The notes below the pieces were generated by a model. It was given only the letters and a program-made list of their open reading frames with translations, was not told the DNA's origin and ran no database searches. A program made the position numbers and the translations under genes. From Tyzzerella sp. (GTDB lineage Bacteria; Bacillota; Clostridia; Lachnospirales; Lachnospiraceae), in NCBI GenBank assembly GCA_017416155.1, contig JAFQDE010000005.1, forward strand, positions 102,894-166,893: a stretch of 64,000 nucleotides of DNA, written 5' to 3'. This document shows, piece after piece, positions 8,350 to 17,836 of the stretch. Positions within the stretch are counted from its first letter, which is position 1, and each line of letters starts with the position of its first letter.

Positions 8350-9840
8350 CTATAAAACAGAAATGAATCTCTTGAATGCCTCTCGTCCTTCCTTTGTGCA
8401 TTTGAAGACACCTGCGTCCTCAAGTACATGAACAAACACTTCTCCGATTTCACGCTCTAAAATTCCCATTACATTCTCTGTAGTAATTGAGTTGTATTGA
8501 CTAACAAATCCCTCTGCCCAATCTGCATGTTTTTCAATCTTCTCGTTTGTTCGAATATCCTTACCTTCCACAAGATACTCTGCAAGAAGTTCCATCTCTT
8601 CCTTCAGTCTGGCAGGAAGTACGGCAAGCCCCATAACCTCGATAAGACCAATGTTTTCTTTCTTGATATTGTGCTTTTCAGCATGCGGATGGTAAACACC
8701 AAGCGGATGCTCCTTGGTTGTAATATTGTTGCGAAGCACAAGGTCTAACTCATAGATATCACCCACTTTTCTTGCAATTGGAGTAATCGTATTGTGTGGC
8801 TCTCCTTCTGTCTCTGCAAAGATAAATGCATCCTCGTCTGTATATCCACGCCAAGCTTGTAAGATATGATCACCAAGCTCAATCAATCGCACCTCATCTA
8901 TTCCTCGAAGTCTCAGTACTGACATCGGCCATTTCACAATACCAATCTCGACATCCTCGTAACCTTTCACTTCTACATGCTCTTCTATCTCAGCTTTCGC
9001 CATCGCAAAGGTATAGTGACCTCCTTGGAAATGATCATGACTAAGGATAGAGCCACCCACAATCGGAAGGTCTGCATTTGAACCGAGGAAATAATGTGGA
9101 AACAGTTTCACGAAGTCAAATAACTTCACAAACGTTGCCTTCTCAATCTTCATCGGTGTATGTTCTCCGTTGAATACGATACAATGCTCGTTGTAATACA
9201 CATATGGCGAGTACTGGAATCCCCAAGCACTGTCATTGACTGTGATTGGGATGATTCTATGATTCTCTCTTGCCGGATGATTGACGCGTCCCGCATATCC
9301 TTCATTCTCCACGCAGAGCATACATTTCGGATAACTGCTCTGCTTTGCAAGTTTTGCGGCAGCAATCGCCTTCGGATCTTTCTCCGGTTTTGAAAGGTTG
9401 ATTGTGATATCTATCTCGCCGTACGGACTCTCTACCTTCCACTTACGGTCCTTGATGACGCGATAACGGCGAATGTAGTCACTGTCCTGACTAAGTTTGT
9501 AATAATAATCAGTTGCTTCCTCCGGTGAATTCTCGTAGTGCTTTGCAAACTCGGCCTGTACCTGAGACGGTCTTGGCATCAGACAGTTCATAAGCTTCGT
9601 ATCAAACAAATCGCGATAGACAATACTGTCCTCGATGATACCGCGTGACACCGCTTCATCCAAAAGTTCCCTCAGCACATCTCCAAGAAGAATCTCTCGA
9701 CCCGAGATGTCAACATCCTCCCACGCATCTTCTTGAAACATTTCTAACAAGAGATTCCTTGTGTAAATGCGTTCGCACTCCGGCATTAATCCTGTATCGA
9801 TTCCGTATTGTACTAACTTTTCTATATTTTCAAATAACAT
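8350..9840 (-). CDS. galT: Galactose-1-phosphate uridylyltransferase, class II
   Basis: Exchanges UMP between UDP-glucose and galactose 1-phosphate. The 496-aa length and sequence belong to the Firmicutes type (GalT class II), which is longer than the E. coli type. The nucleotidyl-transfer region is SHDHFQGGHY, with the His-x-His pair and the following Gln. A CMLC motif near residue 174 may be a remnant of metal binding. It lies 15 bases after galK in the same operon. No galE, needed to regenerate UDP-glucose, occurs in the window. Confidence 0.95.
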   Translation of the reverse strand: MLFENIEKLVQYGIDTGLMPECERIYTRNLLLEMFQEDAWEDVDISGREILLGDVLRELLDEAVSRGIIEDSIVYRDLFDTKLMNCLMPRPSQVQAEFAKHYENSPEEATDYYYKLSQDSDYIRRYRVIKDRKWKVESPYGEIDITINLSKPEKDPKAIAAAKLAKQSSYPKCMLCVENEGYAGRVNHPARENHRIIPITVNDSAWGFQYSPYVYYNEHCIVFNGEHTPMKIEKATFVKLFDFVKLFPHYFLGSNADLPIVGGSILSHDHFQGGHYTFAMAKAEIEEHVEVKGYEDVEIGIVKWPMSVLRLRGIDEVRLIELGDHILQAWRGYTDEDAFIFAETEGEPHNTITPIARKVGDIYELDLVLRNNITTKEHPLGVYHPHAEKHNIKKENIGLIEVMGLAVLPARLKEEMELLAEYLVEGKDIRTNEKIEKHADWAEGFVSQYNSITTENVMGILEREIGEVFVHVLEDAGVFKCTKEGREAFKRFISVL

Positions 9841-9855
9841 GTGTCTTCCTCCTGC

Positions 9856-11019
9856 CTATAAAACGTGTGCACCTTCTCCGATGTCCACCACATAGAATTC
9901 TGCTTCGTGTCCGACTTTTTCTTTGTACTTCGCGCCAATGTTTGTGACAAATCCGTCTACTGCTTCATTTTTTACGATGCTGACAGTACAGCCACCGAAC
10001 CCACCGCCTGTGATGCGGGAACCGATAACCCCCTCTGTCTCCCATGCAAGGTTCACTAAGATGTCGATTTCCTCACAAGAGACTTCATAATCATCGCGAA
10101 GAGAAACATGCGATGCATTCATCAATTTCCCGAAAGTCTCTACATCATTTGCCTTGAGCGCCGCTACTGCACGAATTGTACGCTGATTCTCATACACTGC
10201 ATGCTTTGCTCGTTTCTGTCTCACCTCAGACTTAATGGCATCCTTGTGAGCCTCATACTCCTCTTCTGTCAAATCACCGAGAGTCTTAATATCAATAACT
10301 GTCTGCAATTCCTTCAGTGCTGTTTCACACTCATTTCTGCGGTCATTGTATGCTGAATCCACAAGGCTGTGTTTCACTTTACTGTTAATAATAACAATCT
10401 TTGCATCCTCAAGAACAACCGGTGCATATTCGCACTCCAATGTATTCGTATCTAAGAAGATTGCGTGATCCTTCTTGCCCATCGCACTTGCAAACTGGTC
10501 CATAATTCCACAGTTACATCCATTAAAGTTGTTCTCTGAATATTGTCCGATAAGCGCAATGTCTACCATAGATACAGCAAACCCAAACATATCTTTGAGT
10601 ACAAGTCCTGTCAGAACCTCCAAAGAAGCTGATGAAGACAAACCAGAGCCATTTGGGATATTACCGTAAATCAAAATATCAAGTCCTGACGGCATCTTGT
10701 ATCCTCTTTCTTCAAATGCCCACATGACGCCCTTCGGATAATTTGTCCAACCTGCTTCCTTGTAAGGTGTCAAATCGTCCAAACTCGTTTCAATTACACC
10801 TCTCTGTTCAAAATTCATAGAATAGAGACGAAGCTTATTGTCCTCTCTTTTTCTCGCAACTGCATATGTACCAATTGTAAGCGCACACGGAAAAACATGC
10901 CCTCCGTTATAATCCGTGTGCTCACCGATTAAGTTGACACGACCCGGTGCAAAATATGCACGGACATCTCCATTACCGCCAAATGTTTCTTCAAATTTTT
11001 GTTTTAATTTCTCTAACAT
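9856..11019 (-). CDS. galK: Galactokinase
   Basis: Phosphorylates galactose with ATP at C1. 387 aa, GHMP kinase fold. The galactokinase signature GRVNLIGEHTDYNGG is at about 26-40, the ATP-binding GSGLSSSAS near 120-130, and the GHMP C-terminal motif TGGGFGGC near 345. ATG at 11019 with a GGAG stretch upstream. First gene of galKTM; its promoter region carries two dyads. Confidence 0.96.
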   Translation of the reverse strand: MLEKLKQKFEETFGGNGDVRAYFAPGRVNLIGEHTDYNGGHVFPCALTIGTYAVARKREDNKLRLYSMNFEQRGVIETSLDDLTPYKEAGWTNYPKGVMWAFEERGYKMPSGLDILIYGNIPNGSGLSSSASLEVLTGLVLKDMFGFAVSMVDIALIGQYSENNFNGCNCGIMDQFASAMGKKDHAIFLDTNTLECEYAPVVLEDAKIVIINSKVKHSLVDSAYNDRRNECETALKELQTVIDIKTLGDLTEEEYEAHKDAIKSEVRQKRAKHAVYENQRTIRAVAALKANDVETFGKLMNASHVSLRDDYEVSCEEIDILVNLAWETEGVIGSRITGGGFGGCTVSIVKNEAVDGFVTNIGAKYKEKVGHEAEFYVVDIGEGAHVL

Positions 11020-11044
11020 ATCACATTCTCCGTTCTTTCTATTG

Positions 11045-11114
11045 CAAAACGCTTCGTTTCGCTTTATATTTATAATAATGATTTTTCAATATTATTGCAA
11101 CAATAATATTGAAA
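11045..11114 (-). promoter_or_regulatory. galK promoter with two dyad operators
   Basis: On the minus strand TTGCAA (11100-11095), 17 bases, TATTAT (11077-11072) form a promoter for galKTM. A perfect 14-bp inverted repeat, TTTCAATATTATTG-CAA-CAATAATATTGAAA (11084-11114), covers the -35 box and most of the spacer. A second imperfect dyad, CAAAACG-CTT-CGTTTCG (11045-11061), lies just after the predicted start and resembles LacI/GalR-family operators. The first palindrome could also serve the divergent kinase gene at 11141. Confidence 0.55.
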
Positions 11115-11140
11115 TGTTTTACAAGAGGAGGAAAACTCTA

Positions 11141-12067
11141 ATGTACCATTTTATCGTAAATCCAAACGCCCGTTCCGGTCTTGGACAAAAGGTTTGGGAT
11201 GGTTTGGAAACTATACTTAGGACAAAACAAATTGAATATGAGGTTCATTTTACCAAATACCAAAAACATGCCACGATGCTAACCAAAAAAATCACTTCTG
11301 ACGGAAATGAACATACCGTTGTAGCGCTTGGCGGCGACGGCACAGTCAACGAAGTGGTAAATGGCATTGTTGATTTTGATAAAACAATTCTTGGATACAT
11401 ACCGATTGGTTCCAGCAATGATTTCGCGAGAGGCTTAAAACTTCCAAAAGAACCGGAAAAAGCCTTGGAAACCATCTTGACATGCCCGCATCTGCACCCG
11501 ATGAATGTAGGGGAACTGAGATACAAAGATAAACTGCGTCGCTTTGCGGTAAGCTGCGGACTTGGCTTTGATGCTGATATCGTACATGAATCTGTTGTAT
11601 CTCCCGTGAAATATGTATTGAATAAAATGAAACTCGGTAAGCTGACTTATGTGTTGGTTGCTGTCCATCGTCTATTCCTCACCACACCATGTACGATGAC
11701 GATAACATTGGATAACAAAGAAAAACTAACCTTTCAAAAGGCATATTTTGTCGCACTGATGAATAATCGTTATGAAGGCGGTGGAGCCATGTTCTGTCCG
11801 AATGCAGACAATGGAGATGATATGCTTGACTTTGCTGTTGCATATGATATGCCGAAGTTAAAAGTGCTCTGCATGTTCCCAACCGCATTTGTAGGTAAGC
11901 ATACACTCTTTAAAGGTGTGTATGTCGGCAAAGCATCTCAGATAGAGATTGTATCGGAAAATCCGCTTCCGGTCCACACCGACGGAGAGCCGATTTTTCT
12001 GCAAAACAAATTATCTGCATGCTGTGCCACTAAGAAGATACGAGTAATAACATCACAAAGTTTTTAA
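11141..12067 (+). CDS. Diacylglycerol/lipid kinase family protein (YegS/DagK-like)
   Basis: 308 aa, DAGK catalytic domain. The ATG at 11141 is preceded by AGAGGAGG at 11124-11131 and the product opens MYHFIVNPNARSG, so the longer frame from 10916 is rejected. GGDGTVNEVVNG (about 65-76) is the nucleotide-binding loop of the family and PIGSSNDFARG follows. The C-terminal half is the LCB5/YegS-type beta-sandwich. Expected to phosphorylate a lipid at the membrane; the substrate is unknown. It is transcribed divergently from galK and is the only plus-strand gene of this stretch. Confidence 0.85.
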   Translation: MYHFIVNPNARSGLGQKVWDGLETILRTKQIEYEVHFTKYQKHATMLTKKITSDGNEHTVVALGGDGTVNEVVNGIVDFDKTILGYIPIGSSNDFARGLKLPKEPEKALETILTCPHLHPMNVGELRYKDKLRRFAVSCGLGFDADIVHESVVSPVKYVLNKMKLGKLTYVLVAVHRLFLTTPCTMTITLDNKEKLTFQKAYFVALMNNRYEGGGAMFCPNADNGDDMLDFAVAYDMPKLKVLCMFPTAFVGKHTLFKGVYVGKASQIEIVSENPLPVHTDGEPIFLQNKLSACCATKKIRVITSQSF

Positions 12068-12075
12068 AAAATCCA

Positions 12076-12111
12076 AAACGGGAGCCTACCATATCGTATA
12101 TGCTCCCGTTT
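12076..12111. terminator. Bidirectional terminator between the lipid kinase gene and glf
   Basis: AAACGGGAGC (12076-12085) pairs with GCTCCCGTTT (12102-12111), with T-rich sequence on both outer sides. It sits between two converging genes. Confidence 0.8.
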
Positions 12112-12118
12112 GTTATAT

Positions 12119-13267
12119 TCATCTCAACTTTTCTGCCAACTCCATCGCCTTCTCGACCATCACATCAATATTGTAATACTGATACTCCGCTAATCTTCCA
12201 AGCAAATGAAAGTTTGGAATCTCTTCCACCTCTGCCTTATATTTGGCGAATAATGCATGATTCTCTTCGTTTGCAATTGAGTAATACGGAATCTGTCCGG
12301 CTTCTCCCGTATAAGCACTTGGATATTCTTTGGATATTGTCGTACCCTTACACTTCTGTCCGGTGAGATACTTATATTCTGTAATTCTCGTATAGTCTTG
12401 GTCTACGGTATAATTCACAACCGAATGTCCTTGAAAATCATCCTTCTCATAATATTCAAACACAAAATCCAAGGTGCGATACGGCAATCTTCCGTATTTG
12501 CAGTCAAAGAACTCGTCAATCGGGCCTGTAAAAATCACATCACCACCGAATTCTTCTCCTTGATATAGAACCTTACTGTCCTCTACGCGAAGCATATCCT
12601 TTGCTTCTTTGCCTAATTCTACTGTAATATTCTTATGCTCCACCATATTCTCAAACATCGCTGTGAAACCATGAAGTGGCACTCCCTGATACTTATCTGA
12701 AAAGTAACAATTATCATAGGAAATGTTTACCGGAACTCTTGCTGTCACTGCAGGATCAATTTCCTCCGGCTTCTTCCCCCACTGTTTCATAGTGTAGTAG
12801 ACATAAATATTGTCGTATACGAACTTGCCAATCATCTGCAAATCCGCATCTTCATGATTCATAAGGTCTAGAATCGGCACCTTTGTACCCATGCCGTAAA
12901 TGCAAACTAATTTTTCTTCCAATTCCTTCGCGCGTTCCTCGCCGTATGCCGCCTTTAGGGTGTGGAGATTAAACGGAACCGGCATATATTGCCCATGCAC
13001 ATTGGCAACCACTTCATGACGAAATGCATACCACTCTGTAAAACGAGATAAAAACTCATATACATTTTCTTTACTCGTATGAAAAATATGTGGCCCATAC
13101 ACATGAATCAACATGCCATGTTCATCCTTCGTATCATAGCAATTTCCTGCAATGTGATTCTTCTTTTCAAGAATCAGTATCTTTTTCCCTTGCTCCGCGA
13201 GTTTACGTGCCACTGTGCATCCAGCCGTTCCCGCGCCGACTATAATTACATCATACATATTTTTCAT
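12119..13267 (-). CDS. glf: UDP-galactopyranose mutase
   Basis: Flavoenzyme converting UDP-galactopyranose to UDP-galactofuranose, the donor for galactofuranose in surface glycans. 382 aa, standard length. The N-terminal FAD fold is VIIVGAGTAGC (about 6-16), followed by the GLF hallmark HVYGPHIFHT. The C-terminal GLF domain carries RITEYKYLT. Only three bases separate it from mutY upstream. It uses UDP-galactose, the product type of the nearby gal genes, but shares no operon with them. Confidence 0.95.
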   Translation of the reverse strand: MKNMYDVIIVGAGTAGCTVARKLAEQGKKILILEKKNHIAGNCYDTKDEHGMLIHVYGPHIFHTSKENVYEFLSRFTEWYAFRHEVVANVHGQYMPVPFNLHTLKAAYGEERAKELEEKLVCIYGMGTKVPILDLMNHEDADLQMIGKFVYDNIYVYYTMKQWGKKPEEIDPAVTARVPVNISYDNCYFSDKYQGVPLHGFTAMFENMVEHKNITVELGKEAKDMLRVEDSKVLYQGEEFGGDVIFTGPIDEFFDCKYGRLPYRTLDFVFEYYEKDDFQGHSVVNYTVDQDYTRITEYKYLTGQKCKGTTISKEYPSAYTGEAGQIPYYSIANEENHALFAKYKAEVEEIPNFHLLGRLAEYQYYNIDVMVEKAMELAEKLR

Positions 13268-13270
13268 CCT

Positions 13271-14341
13271 TTATTCCTCAAATTTTTCCTGTCCAATCTT
13301 TACATTCACATGCTTTACATAGTTTTCAAAAGCCGCCGGAATCGGATAGTTTTTTTCCACTTCGTCCGGATGAATAAAAATCATATTCTCTGTGCAGGAG
13401 TGTTCTAGCTCATCCACGCGAATGCTGTATCCAATCATCTGCCATTCCACATGACTGAAGATATGTTTTGCCTCCCCTAGTGGTTTGATTCGAAGCGGCG
13501 CAAGACCAATCGTTCGACTATAGGCAAGTGCCTCCTCCTGCGAAAGTTCCCCCTCTATATTTGGTAATTCATAAAGGCCTGCTAGCAAGCCCCTCGACGG
13601 GCGTTTACGAATCGCTACATTTTCTCCGTCTTTAAATATAAATACAGTTCTCTTTTCTATCTTTCTCGCTTTTGCCTTGCTCTTTACAGGGAGTTCTCCC
13701 TGCACGCCATGCTGTTTGGCATAGCATAGATGTGCCAACGGACATATGTCACACTTCGGCGCACCATTTGGCACGCATACAATGGCTCCAAGTTCAATCA
13801 GTCCTTGGTTAAAATCACAAGCTGCATCTATTGGAATAATCTCCGACAGTTGCTCTTCCACTTTCGTCTTCGTGCTCGCCTTCATGATATCATCATAACT
13901 TCCAGTAATTCTGGAAATCACACGTAGTACGTTCCCGTCTACTGCCGGCTTTGGAATGCCAAACGCAAATGAACTAATTGCACCTGCTGTATAATTACCA
14001 ATTCCAGTGAGTTTTCGAAGCTTCTCATACTCTCGAGGAAATTCACCATTATATTCTACCATAATCTGCTGTGCAGCCTTCTGCATATTGCGGACACGAT
14101 TATAATATCCTAGGCCTTCCCACAACTTTAAAAGTTTATCTTCCTCTACATTTGCCAAATGAGAAACCGTTGGAAGTGCTTCTAAGAATCTTGCATAAAA
14201 GGGTTTCACTGCCTCCACTCTGGTCTGCTGCAACATAATTTCTGACACCCAGATTCGATACGGGTCATCGATGTTTCGCCATGGAAGTTCTCTTCTGTTT
14301 TCACGGTACCATTTCACCAAAGGTTCAACTATTCGTTTCAT
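13271..14341 (-). CDS. mutY: A/G-specific adenine glycosylase
   Basis: Removes adenine mispaired with 8-oxoguanine. 356 aa. The catalytic Glu is in SEIMLQQTRVEAV (about 34-46), the helix-hairpin-helix is LTGIGNYTAGAI, and the catalytic Asp is in AVDGNVLRV. The [4Fe-4S] loop has four Cys spaced C-x7-C-x2-C-x5-C, one residue more in the first gap than in the E. coli enzyme. A NUDIX-like MutY C-terminal domain follows. It starts 2 bases from the end of the amino-acid transporter ATPase gene. Confidence 0.95.
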   Translation of the reverse strand: MKRIVEPLVKWYRENRRELPWRNIDDPYRIWVSEIMLQQTRVEAVKPFYARFLEALPTVSHLANVEEDKLLKLWEGLGYYNRVRNMQKAAQQIMVEYNGEFPREYEKLRKLTGIGNYTAGAISSFAFGIPKPAVDGNVLRVISRITGSYDDIMKASTKTKVEEQLSEIIPIDAACDFNQGLIELGAIVCVPNGAPKCDICPLAHLCYAKQHGVQGELPVKSKAKARKIEKRTVFIFKDGENVAIRKRPSRGLLAGLYELPNIEGELSQEEALAYSRTIGLAPLRIKPLGEAKHIFSHVEWQMIGYSIRVDELEHSCTENMIFIHPDEVEKNYPIPAAFENYVKHVNVKIGQEKFEE

Positions 14342-14343
14342 TC

Positions 14344-15120
14344 TTAAAGAACCTTTGCCAAGAAATCCTGAAGTCTTGGGTCCTTTGGATTTTCAAAGAA
14401 TTCTCTTGGCTCATTTTCTTCTTTGATGACACCTTCATCGATAAATACCACACGATTTGCAACTTCTTTGGCAAATCCCATCTCATGAGTCACAACGACC
14501 ATAGTCATTCCTTCATTTGCAAGTTCCTTCATGAGTTCCAGAACTTCTCCTACCATTTCCGGGTCAAGTGCCGATGTCGGCTCATCAAATAAAATTACAT
14601 CCGGATTCATGGCAAGTGAACGAATAATCGCAATACGCTGTTTTTGTCCGCCTGAAAGAGTTGACGGATAAGCATCTGCCTTCTCTTCAAGACCGATTCT
14701 CTTAAGAAGCGCCATTGCTCTTTCTTTCTCTTCCGTCTTAATATCCTTCTTGGTCTTCTGATTATCCGGATTCTCTTTATTCCACTTTTTTAGTGCCTTG
14801 CATCTCACATGCACTGGTGCTAACATAATATTCTGCAATACTGTCTTGTTGTTAAATAGGTTAAAATGTTGGAACACCATTCCCATATGTTGTCTGTGTT
14901 CATTGATATCAACCTTCATGTCAGCGATATCCACACCTCTGAACATTATGCTTCCCCCTGTCGGATCTTCCATACAGTTGAGGCAACGAAGAAATGTACT
15001 CTTTCCGGAACCGGAAGCCCCGATGACTGCCACGATATCACCCTTATTGATGGTGATATCGATGCCTTTTAAAACTTCTATATTACCAAAGCTTTTTCTA
15101 AGATTAATTACGTCTATCAC
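14344..15120 (-). CDS. Polar amino-acid ABC transporter ATP-binding protein (GlnQ-like)
   Basis: ATPase of an amino-acid importer. Walker [10 protein letters not shown], signature LSGGQKQR, Walker [15 protein letters not shown] and VVTHEMGFA are all of the GlnQ/HisP type. A 36-residue insertion-like basic stretch ([15 protein letters not shown]) sits before the signature. Start choice is uncertain: an ATG at 15156 would overlap the permease by 53 bases, so I chose the GTG at 15120, 11 bases after AAAGGAG, giving the usual [12 protein letters not shown] start. A TTG at 15126 is also possible. Confidence 0.9.
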   Translation of the reverse strand: MIDVINLRKSFGNIEVLKGIDITINKGDIVAVIGASGSGKSTFLRCLNCMEDPTGGSIMFRGVDIADMKVDINEHRQHMGMVFQHFNLFNNKTVLQNIMLAPVHVRCKALKKWNKENPDNQKTKKDIKTEEKERAMALLKRIGLEEKADAYPSTLSGGQKQRIAIIRSLAMNPDVILFDEPTSALDPEMVGEVLELMKELANEGMTMVVVTHEMGFAKEVANRVVFIDEGVIKEENEPREFFENPKDPRLQDFLAKVL

Positions 15121-15814
15121 TTTTTCCAAGGCTCCTTTCCATAAGTCTGATTGCAAAACTGATAATCAGCACAAGTACAATATAGATAAGTGCCATAACG
15201 ATATATGGAACCATAAATTCATAACTGTTAGAACCGATTACATTGAATGCTTTATATAAGTCTGCTGCACCAACGAAACTTACAACCGATGTCTCTTTGA
15301 TGAGCGCGATGAATTCGTTGCCGAGTGTCGGCAGAATATTTTTCACTGCCTGTGGAATAACAATCTTCATCATTGTCGTTCCAAAACTAAGTCCAACAGA
15401 ACGTCCGCCCTCCATCTGTCCGATATCAACCGACTGAATACCGCTTCGCATAATCTCTGAAATATATGCACCACTATTCAGACCAAACACCATCATGGAA
15501 ACCTCAACTCCATCCATCTTAATTCCCATAATTGGGAACAAAACATAGTAGAAAATCAGAAGTTGTACTACCATTGGTGTTCCACGGAACAATTCTACAT
15601 AAAAACTACAAATACCATTCAAAACACGTGGTAATAATTTGTACTTCGGAAGCACACGTACTGTCGCAATCAAAGTACCAATCAAAATACCTATAATCAA
15701 GCCGACAATGGCTATCGTCAACGTGTTCTTTAAACCTTCCAAAACAGTTACATAACCGTTTTGTTCAATAAATATTTCTAAAAACCTGTCTATCTTCTTG
15801 TCAAAGTTTCCCAT
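15104..15814 (-). CDS. Polar amino-acid ABC transporter permease
   Basis: 236 aa HisM/GlnP-type permease with about five membrane spans. EAA-like loop [21 protein letters not shown] (near 135-155) docks onto the ATPase. [15 protein letters not shown] is the family's N-terminal signature. It lies between the binding protein gene and the ATPase gene in the same operon, 67 bases after the former with a hairpin in that gap. Confidence 0.93.
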   Translation of the reverse strand: MGNFDKKIDRFLEIFIEQNGYVTVLEGLKNTLTIAIVGLIIGILIGTLIATVRVLPKYKLLPRVLNGICSFYVELFRGTPMVVQLLIFYYVLFPIMGIKMDGVEVSMMVFGLNSGAYISEIMRSGIQSVDIGQMEGGRSVGLSFGTTMMKIVIPQAVKNILPTLGNEFIALIKETSVVSFVGAADLYKAFNVIGSNSYEFMVPYIVMALIYIVLVLIISFAIRLMERSLGKSDRRN

Positions 15815-15837
15815 AAAATCTCCCTAATCATATCAGT

Positions 15838-15865
15838 AGGGTGTCACACAACCGTGTGGCACCCT
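15838..15865 (-). terminator. Intercistronic hairpin after the binding-protein gene
   Basis: AGGGTGCCACAC/GTGTGACACCCT, a 12-bp stem with a 4-nt loop and one G-U pair, in the gap between the binding protein and the permease. There is no long T-run, so partial termination or protection of the upstream message is more likely than full termination. This is a common way to make more binding protein than permease. Confidence 0.65.
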
Positions 15866-15880
15866 GAACTGTTTTCATTA

Positions 15881-16738
15881 CTATCTCATTTCATTGATTG
15901 CTGCTGCAATAGCTGCTGCCGGAGCTGAGTCGATAATAACATAATCGATGTTACCATTTAACATATCCTGGATTGCAAGAGAACCATTCTTGTAACCTTT
16001 TGTTGTTACATCGTATCCCTCGAAATCCCAATCAGCATCACCTTCTGTGTAGAACTGACCTGTTGTTCCACTCTGAACACCAATCTTGCAAGTGTCATCT
16101 TTTTTATTTAAGATATCTTCCACTGCTTTAGCATCTTTACAGTCATCAAATTCTGTGTTGTCAGATGGTACTACGATTTTTTGTGATGCGTTGTAATATG
16201 TAGAACTGAATTCCACATGTTCTTTTCTGTCTTCTTTTACTGTAAGACCTGCCATAGCAATGTCAGCCTTGTGCAGTCCAACTGATAAACATACTGCATC
16301 AAAATCCATGTTTACAATAACTAATTCTTTTCCAAGTTTTTCTGCAAGAAGTGCTGCGATTTCCATATCGATTCCGTAGTATTTGTCACCTTCTTTATAT
16401 TCGAATGGTGCAAACTCCGCATTTGTTGCAACTAATAATTGATCTTTTGCGCTATCCTCTTTTGCTGATGTTACCGCTACAGGTTCTCCATCACCAAAAT
16501 AGTGATCACAGATTTCATCAAATTTGCCATTGTCCATAATCTCAGCAATGAAATCATTTACTTGCTTCAACAATTCCGGTTGTGCCTTGTCAACACCAAA
16601 AGCATACTCTTCCTTCGTAAGTTCAACATCGATAACCTTTGCTGTTACTACGTCATCTTTGTCTTCTGCATTGCCTCCACATGCAACCATAGATAACATA
16701 AGAGCTACCACTAATAATACGCTTAATAATTTTTTCAT
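15881..16738 (-). CDS. Amino-acid ABC transporter substrate-binding lipoprotein, apparently circularly permuted
   Basis: 285 aa. Signal peptide with lipobox SMVAC, lipidated Cys20, so it is anchored outside the membrane. The segment at about 36-85 (LTKEEYAFGVDKAQPELL ... FDEICDHYFG) matches what is normally the C-terminal end of solute-binding protein family 3. The usual N-terminal start, LLVATNAEFAPFEYKEGDKY, appears only at about residue 101. The protein then stops after YVIIDSAPAAAIAAAIN, where ordinary members go on into the segment found here at the front. Domains are otherwise complete. GLTVKEDRKEHVEFS and KIGVQSGTTGQ are standard ligand-site regions. The amino acid bound is unknown. 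ATG at 16738 with TAGGAGGA upstream. Confidence 0.9.
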   Translation of the reverse strand: MKKLLSVLLVVALMLSMVACGGNAEDKDDVVTAKVIDVELTKEEYAFGVDKAQPELLKQVNDFIAEIMDNGKFDEICDHYFGDGEPVAVTSAKEDSAKDQLLVATNAEFAPFEYKEGDKYYGIDMEIAALLAEKLGKELVIVNMDFDAVCLSVGLHKADIAMAGLTVKEDRKEHVEFSSTYYNASQKIVVPSDNTEFDDCKDAKAVEDILNKKDDTCKIGVQSGTTGQFYTEGDADWDFEGYDVTTKGYKNGSLAIQDMLNGNIDYVIIDSAPAAAIAAAINEMR

Positions 16739-16803
16739 AATCGATTCCTCCTAGATTTATAAATATTACTTTTATTTGCATAAAAATTCAATCGATATTC
16801 TTT

Positions 16804-16831
16804 ATATTACACATGTTTTCCACTTTGTCAA
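16804..16831 (-). promoter_or_regulatory. Promoter of the amino-acid transporter operon
   Basis: TTGACA (16831-16826), 16-bp spacer, TAATAT (16809-16804), about 65 bases before the binding-protein ATG. The leader is AT-rich with no clear riboswitch. Confidence 0.7.
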
Positions 16832-16837
16832 GTACTT

Positions 16838-17674
16838 TTATGCAAAAATTCCGGAAATTATAAAGTATCCCAGCACTAAAATACCCAAAACAATTCGATA
16901 GTAACCAAATACCTTAAAATCATTCTTCTTGATATATCCCATAAGGAACTTAATCGCAATAACTGAAACCACAAATGCAACGATGCATCCAACACTCAGC
17001 ATAGCGACTTCCATACCTGTAATTCCTGCTCCTTCTCCAAAAAACTTTAAGAGCTTAATTCCGCTTGCACCGAACATAACCGGAATTGCAAGGAAAAATG
17101 TGAACTCTGCCGCCACATATCTGGATACACCAAGAAGCAATGCTCCTAATATAGTTGCTCCTGAGCGCGATGTCCCCGGAATTAAGGATAACACTTGGAA
17201 CAAACCAATAAAAAGTGCTGTCTTATACGAAAGTTCTGATAACTTTGTCACACTTGGTTCTGCCTTCTTATTCCAATTTTCCACCCAAATAAAGAGCACA
17301 CCATACACAATCAGCATAATAGCAACCACAATATAGTTGTGGAAATGCTCCTCCATCCAATCATCAAACAGAATTCCGAGAACTGCCGCCGGAATGCACG
17401 CCACAACAACCTTCATCCAAAGCTGTATTGTGTGTACCTTTTGATTTCTTGTCTTCTTCTTCGAAAATGGATTCAATTTATTAAAATACAATACTACCAC
17501 AGCCATAATCGCGCCAAGCTGTACTACAACATTAAACATCTCTTTGAATGCATCGCTTGCATTGAGTTTGATAAATTCATCCACAAGAATCAAATGCCCC
17601 GTACTGCTAATCGGCAACCACTCTGTAATTCCCTCTACAAGACCTAAAATAATAACTTTAAAAATTTCAAACAT
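16838..17674 (-). CDS. uppP: Undecaprenyl-diphosphatase
   Basis: Integral membrane phosphatase recycling undecaprenyl pyrophosphate for peptidoglycan and glycan export; also called BacA for bacitracin resistance. 278 aa, about eight spans. The active-site regions are [18 protein letters not shown] at the N-terminus and the second repeat [12 protein letters not shown]. The ATG at 17674 ([11 protein letters not shown]) has GAGAGGAAG upstream; the longer frame to 17704 adds an unrelated polar stretch. Confidence 0.95.
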   Translation of the reverse strand: MFEIFKVIILGLVEGITEWLPISSTGHLILVDEFIKLNASDAFKEMFNVVVQLGAIMAVVVLYFNKLNPFSKKKTRNQKVHTIQLWMKVVVACIPAAVLGILFDDWMEEHFHNYIVVAIMLIVYGVLFIWVENWNKKAEPSVTKLSELSYKTALFIGLFQVLSLIPGTSRSGATILGALLLGVSRYVAAEFTFFLAIPVMFGASGIKLLKFFGEGAGITGMEVAMLSVGCIVAFVVSVIAIKFLMGYIKKNDFKVFGYYRIVLGILVLGYFIISGIFA

Positions 17675-17763
17675 TGTAAACACTTCCTCTCTATTTCTTA
17701 ACAAATTATCGTTCTTCTTCGTATTTATGCATACTTTGTACCTTCTTTATCATACTATACAGC

Positions 17764-17805
17764 ATTATAACAAAATTTGCATTCAAAAGCAATTTATAGT
17801 ATAAT
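17764..17805. promoter_or_regulatory. Divergent overlapping promoters for uppP and the cell-wall hydrolase
   Basis: Minus strand: TTGCTT (17792-17787), 17 bp, TATAAT (17769-17764) for uppP. Plus strand: TTGCAT (17777-17782), 17 bp, TATAAT (17800-17805) for the hydrolase gene. The two overlap, so the genes may compete for polymerase. Confidence 0.65.
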
Positions 17806-17836
17806 ATTAAGGCACGTCACTAAGAAAGGACTTTGT

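Noticed and set aside
10916-11140. 75-residue N-terminal extension of the lipid kinase frame
   Set aside because: It overlaps galK and its promoter; the strong AGAGGAGG selects the ATG at 11141.
14798-15259. 153-aa plus-strand frame
   Set aside because: Antisense to the ABC ATPase and permease genes; no supporting signals.
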